From: an uncultured Coriobacteriaceae bacterium
Lineage (GTDB): Bacteria > Actinomycetota > Coriobacteriia > Coriobacteriales > QAMH01
NCBI GenBank assembly: GCA_900544245.1
Contig: UQUH01000036.1
Location: forward strand, 1 to 17,868
Length of the DNA stretch: 17,868 nucleotides
Direction of reading: 5' to 3'
Shown: positions 16,646 to 17,868 of the stretch, piece by piece
Numbering within the stretch: position 1 is the stretch's first letter
How the letters are laid out: the number at the start of each line of letters is the position of its first letter
The notes under the pieces: generated by a model
The model's input: only the letters and a program-made list of their open reading frames with translations
What the model was told of the DNA's origin: nothing
Database searches by the model: none
Position numbers and translations under genes: made by a program

Positions 16646-17800
16646 ATGCATCATCCGCTGGAAGACGTGCAAGACTTTTCCGACAGCTGCATCCGTTGCG
16701 GTCTGTGTGCCCAGACCGATTGCGGCAACTTCTCGAATGGAGAGCCCAATCTCGGCGAGCTGTGCGAGTCCATCCTCAACGGTGAGGAGACCTGGGATTA
16801 CGCTCCTTTCACGTGCGCGCTGTGCAATCGCTGCACGATCAACTGCCCGGTCGATCTGGTCGCCTCTCGTGCCACCAAGCCGCTCAGGGCATTGCTGCTC
16901 GAGAAGAAGCCCGAGCTGAAGCCCCTGTATCGCAAGTTCAGGACGGACCTCAAGTACAACGTCTTCTCGGCATTGCGCGCCCGCGATACGGGGGACATCA
17001 CCAACGTCACCTATATCCAGGGCGAGGCGAATCTGGGTGGTGCCGCCGATCGCACCGCGTTTTTCCCGGGTTGCGCGCTGTACGCATATGCACCCGAACT
17101 TACCGCCAAGGTCTCGCAGTGGCTGCGTGATGAGGGCATTGCCGCCTATACGCTGCTCATCTGCTGCGGTGCGACCTTTTACGATGTCGGCTTCTATGCC
17201 GAATACGACGCCTATCGCGAGCGCGTGCAGGCTTTCCTGCGCGAGAGGGATATTGAGCGCCTGGTCGTGACCTGTCCGCACTGCGACCATCTGCTACCCC
17301 AGCTCGTCGAGGGCATGGGCATCGAGATCGTGCGTCTGCCCGACCTGCTCGTCGAGCATGGCATGACGTCGGAGAGCGAGGAGACGATCACGTTTCACGA
17401 TGCTTGCTACGACCGCTCTTCGGGCTTCTTTGGCGATGCGGCACGAAAGCTGTTCGGAAACGCTACGCTCGAGAGCATGCCGCACGAAGGGCGCGACAGC
17501 TTGTGCTGCGGTGGCGGCGGCATGGTGAGCGTGTATGCTCCCGATTACTGTGCGTACCGTCGCAACCTGCGCCTTGCCGAAATCGACGGAGTCGATGCGG
17601 ACCGTGTGCTGTCGACCTGCTTCTCGTGCGTCAACTCGCTGCAGCGCGGCGTGGGAAGCACGCCCGTGCAGCATTACCTCGAGCAGATATTCGATTGCCC
17701 CGTCGATTGGGGGCAGGTGTACGCGAACGTCGATGCGCTCTTTGCCGACCCGGCATATGCGGAGCTTTCGGAGGGCGAGGAGCTCACGCTCGTCGACTAA
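16646..17800 (+). CDS. (Fe-S)-binding oxidoreductase with two CCG modules, HdrD/GlpC-like
   Basis: A 384-residue soluble iron-sulfur protein. The N-terminus has a ferredoxin-like pair of motifs: C15-x2-C18-x2-C21-x4-C26, unusual in its last spacing and lack of proline, and the canonical C57-x2-C60-x2-C63-x3-C67-P. Two CCG (DUF224) modules follow: C143, C173-C174, C210-x2-C213; and C254, C287-C288, C325-x2-C328. This layout is shared by heterodisulfide reductase HdrD, GlpC and related electron-transfer subunits; CCG modules bind iron-sulfur centres and often act at thiol-disulfide or quinone-linked steps. AGAGGA (16634-16639) lies six bases before the ATG. No partner flavoprotein is next to it in the window, so its substrate cannot be told. 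It is cut off from the upstream operon by a terminator and the palindromic element. Confidence 0.88.
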   Translation: MHHPLEDVQDFSDSCIRCGLCAQTDCGNFSNGEPNLGELCESILNGEETWDYAPFTCALCNRCTINCPVDLVASRATKPLRALLLEKKPELKPLYRKFRTDLKYNVFSALRARDTGDITNVTYIQGEANLGGAADRTAFFPGCALYAYAPELTAKVSQWLRDEGIAAYTLLICCGATFYDVGFYAEYDAYRERVQAFLRERDIERLVVTCPHCDHLLPQLVEGMGIEIVRLPDLLVEHGMTSESEETITFHDACYDRSSGFFGDAARKLFGNATLESMPHEGRDSLCCGGGGMVSVYAPDYCAYRRNLRLAEIDGVDADRVLSTCFSCVNSLQRGVGSTPVQHYLEQIFDCPVDWGQVYANVDALFADPAYAELSEGEELTLVD

Positions 17801-17816
17801 CGATCGCGAGCGGGGG

Positions 17817-17868
17817 AATGAGACAGTTGCCCAGGGACGTTGTCTCATTTTAATGAGACAACGTCCCT
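17817..17868. repeat. Palindromic repeat after the HdrD-like gene, at the window edge
   Basis: AGGGACGTTGTCTCATT (17833-17849) and its exact complement (17852-17868) form 17 perfect pairs around TT. A further AATGAGACA at 17817-17825 can pair instead with TGTCTCATT (17841-17849), so two hairpins compete. It could terminate the upstream gene, but any T-run would be beyond the window. It may equally be a dispersed repeat. Confidence 0.75.

Overview
The window reads as chromosome from a GC-rich, anaerobic actinobacterium of the class Coriobacteriia, probably an Eggerthellaceae relative. This is inferred from high-GC codon use, the lysine/alanine-rich N-terminus of the primary sigma factor, and a molybdopterin oxidoreductase with an NrfD anchor, an enzyme type abundant in that group. 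The species cannot be named from the sequence.

Positions 1-9814 form one tightly packed plus-strand operon: nusA (3' end only), ylxR/rnpM, infB, rbfA, an nrnA-type DHH phosphoesterase, truB, ribF, dnaG and rpoD. Genes overlap or lie 2-47 bases apart and no terminator is visible between them. It joins the classical nusA-infB translation cluster to the dnaG-rpoD part of the macromolecular synthesis operon.

Positions 9815-10373 hold four tRNA genes: Ile2-like CAT (+), Cys GCA (-), Gly GCC (-) and Val GAC (+). A bidirectional terminator lies where the transcripts converge, and two divergent promoters lie between Gly and Val. Next is mrp, an Mrp/NBP35 P-loop iron-sulfur carrier (10512-11336), with its own terminator.

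Positions 11337-16287 are a respiratory-type unit. A promoter and a roughly 180-base structured leader, containing two tiny ORFs (one with a near-ideal Shine-Dalgarno), precede a molybdopterin oxidoreductase, a ferredoxin subunit with 16 cysteines, and an eight-helix NrfD/PsrC-like membrane subunit, closed by a strong terminator. Electrons probably pass between the membrane quinone pool and the molybdenum site through the ferredoxin subunit; substrate and direction are unknown. The catalytic subunit has no visible Tat signal and ends in two tandem ~73-residue aromatic repeats resembling the eukaryotic OCRE domain, the most unusual protein feature here.

Positions 16288-16645 are non-coding and contain a 178-bp MITE-like palindromic element flanked by an 8-bp direct repeat, with five copies of a CTAGGAAAACG motif. 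Beyond it lies a solitary HdrD/GlpC-like iron-sulfur protein gene (16646-17800), followed by a 17-bp-arm perfect palindrome at the window edge.
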